Source of the DNA: an uncultured Alphaproteobacteria bacterium
Lineage (GTDB): Bacteria; Pseudomonadota; Alphaproteobacteria; Rhizobiales; Hyphomicrobiaceae
Length of the DNA: 6,899 bases
NCBI GenBank assembly: GCA_937950105.1
Contig: CALFEM010000048.1
Coordinates: 1-6,899, forward strand
Direction of reading: 5' to 3'
Part shown: piece by piece, positions 5,953 to 6,899 of the stretch
Position numbering within the stretch: the first letter of the stretch is position 1
Layout: each line of letters starts with the position of its first letter
Made by a program: the position numbers and the translations under genes
The notes under the pieces: model-generated
What the model saw: the letters and a program-made list of their open reading frames with translations, nothing else
Told to the model about the DNA's origin: nothing
Databases searched by the model: none

Positions 5953-5958
5953 CCGCGA

Positions 5959-6852
5959 TCACGTGCGCCCGTCGATGATCGCGGCCATGGTCGCGAACTG
6001 CGCGACTGTCAGCCGCTCGGCGCGCTCTTCCGGCGCGATGCCGGCTGCCGCAAGCAGGACCTCCGGCATTGCCACCAGCGATTTCAGGCTCTGGCGGAGC
6101 ATCTTGCGGCGCTGCCCGAACGCCGCTTGCGTCACCCTGCCGAGCGTCACGACCGAGCAAGCCGGCAAGGGCACCGCGCGCGGCACGAACTCTACGATCG
6201 CCGACGATACCTTCGGCGGCGGCGTGAACGCCTGCGGTCCGAGCGTCAGCGCGATGCGCGCCTCGCAGCGCCATTGCGAGATGACCGCGAGGCGCCCGTA
6301 CGCCTTGCTGCCCGGCGCGGCGACGATGCGCTCCGCCACCTCCTTCTGGAACATCAGCAGCATGCGTGCGTACCACGGCGGCCAGGGTTCGCTCTCGAGC
6401 CAGCCGATCAGCAGTTGCGTGGCGATGTTGTAGGGCAGGTTGGCCGCGATGACCGGTTTCGTCGCAATGCCACGGCTCTGCAACTCGTGGGGCCAATCGA
6501 TGCGCAGCGCGTCCTCAGCGATCACGTCGAGACGGCCGGGATAGCGCGTCGCCACATCGAGCAGCGCCGCAACCGCGCGATCGTCGCGTTCGACCGCGAT
6601 GACGCGATCGGCGCCCTCGAGCAGCAGCGCGCGCGTCAATCCACCCGGCCCCGGTCCGACCTCGACAACAGTCTCGCCAGCGAGAGGGCCGGCGAGGCGG
6701 GCGATCTTGCGCGTCAGATTGAGGTCGAGCAGGAAGTTCTGGCCGAGCGACTTCTTCGGCGCCAGATCGTGCGCGCGGATAACGTCACGCAAGGGTGGCA
6801 GACCGTCCGGGCTCGCGCCCGAGCGCGTCTCGGCCGCGTCGACATGCTCGAT
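5959..6852 (-). CDS. rsmA: 16S rRNA (adenine1518-N6/adenine1519-N6)-dimethyltransferase RsmA, 5'-partial
   Basis: RsmA (KsgA) transfers four methyl groups from S-adenosylmethionine to two adjacent adenines near the 3' end of 16S rRNA, acting as a late checkpoint of 30S assembly; loss gives kasugamycin resistance. Signatures in order are [15 protein letters not shown], the SAM motif [11 protein letters not shown], the acidic ribose-binding segment AVERDD, EDAL, the catalytic-loop motif [27 protein letters not shown] and [13 protein letters not shown]. The only start inside the window is a TTG at 6792, which would cut the conserved alphaproteobacterial [11 protein letters not shown] segment. 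The frame stays open upstream ([20 protein letters not shown]) to the adapter at 6853 with no ATG, GTG or TTG. I therefore treat the gene as cut at its 5' end, with 297 codons visible. In relatives pdxA and surA usually lie upstream, so they would be expected beyond the right edge. Confidence 0.95.
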   Translation of the reverse strand: MEHVDAAETRSGASPDGLPPLRDVIRAHDLAPKKSLGQNFLLDLNLTRKIARLAGPLAGETVVEVGPGPGGLTRALLLEGADRVIAVERDDRAVAALLDVATRYPGRLDVIAEDALRIDWPHELQSRGIATKPVIAANLPYNIATQLLIGWLESEPWPPWYARMLLMFQKEVAERIVAAPGSKAYGRLAVISQWRCEARIALTLGPQAFTPPPKVSSAIVEFVPRAVPLPACSVVTLGRVTQAAFGQRRKMLRQSLKSLVAMPEVLLAAAGIAPEERAERLTVAQFATMAAIIDGRT

Positions 6853-6899
6853 AGATCGGAAGAGCGTCGTGTAGGGAAAGAGTGTAGATCTCGGTGGTC
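6853..6899. other. Illumina adapter, right end
   Basis: From AGATCGGAAGAGCGTCGTGT at 6853 to the last base, 47 bases match the reverse complement of the TruSeq universal (P5-side) adapter as I know it, including the segments GGGAAAGAGTG and TAGATCTCGGTGG. The GC and codon pattern of rsmA stops exactly at this point. This is adapter read-through kept in the assembly and should be trimmed. Confidence 0.97.

Noticed and set aside
1..6899. Terminal 12-base inverted repeats as evidence for a mobile element
   Set aside because: Both copies are constant sequencing-adapter sequence; no transposase, integrase or target duplication is present.

Overview
The window is a high-GC piece of an alphaproteobacterial chromosome, probably from Hyphomicrobiales (Rhizobiales) or a close relative. 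The placement rests on gene order (acpP, fabF, mltG, yicC, gmk, with rsmA converging from the other side), on alphaproteobacterial protein features (for example LPPLRDVI before KKSLGQNF in RsmA, and SSPSGAGKTT in the Gmk P-loop) and on strong G/C preference at third codon positions. No genus can be named from the sequence alone.

The biological sequence is about positions 13-6852. The first 12 bases and the last 47 bases are Illumina library adapter, so both ends are ends of an untrimmed assembly and not natural boundaries.

Layout, left to right. Positions 13-194 are the region upstream of acpP. acpP (195-437, acyl carrier protein) is followed by a strong terminator-like hairpin and a structured 237-base spacer. 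Next come fabF (675-1937, 3-oxoacyl-ACP synthase II), another 237-base spacer, mltG (2175-3626, endolytic murein transglycosylase), yicC (3744-4631, YicC-family endoribonuclease) and gmk (4707-5348, guanylate kinase). A small flavin-binding-type pyridoxamine-phosphate-oxidase-like gene (5437-5934) ends the plus-strand series. rsmA (minus strand, 5959-6852, cut by the right end) converges on it across a 24-base gap that is mostly one perfect hairpin.

The genes are housekeeping. AcpP carries the growing acyl chain and FabF elongates it. MltG releases peptidoglycan strands at the inner membrane. YicC and Gmk serve RNA turnover and GMP phosphorylation, and RsmA dimethylates 16S rRNA late in small-subunit assembly. 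The spacers (75-237 bases) and the hairpins between genes suggest several transcription units or internal attenuation, not one tightly packed operon.

I see no mobile element, CRISPR array, tRNA, rRNA, defence gene or toxin-antitoxin pair, and no convincing new system. The points worth a second look are in the spacers (mutually exclusive hairpins and a 21-base-period repeat before fabF, and a heptanucleotide repeat over the yicC stop), in the start of rsmA, and in the adapter ends.
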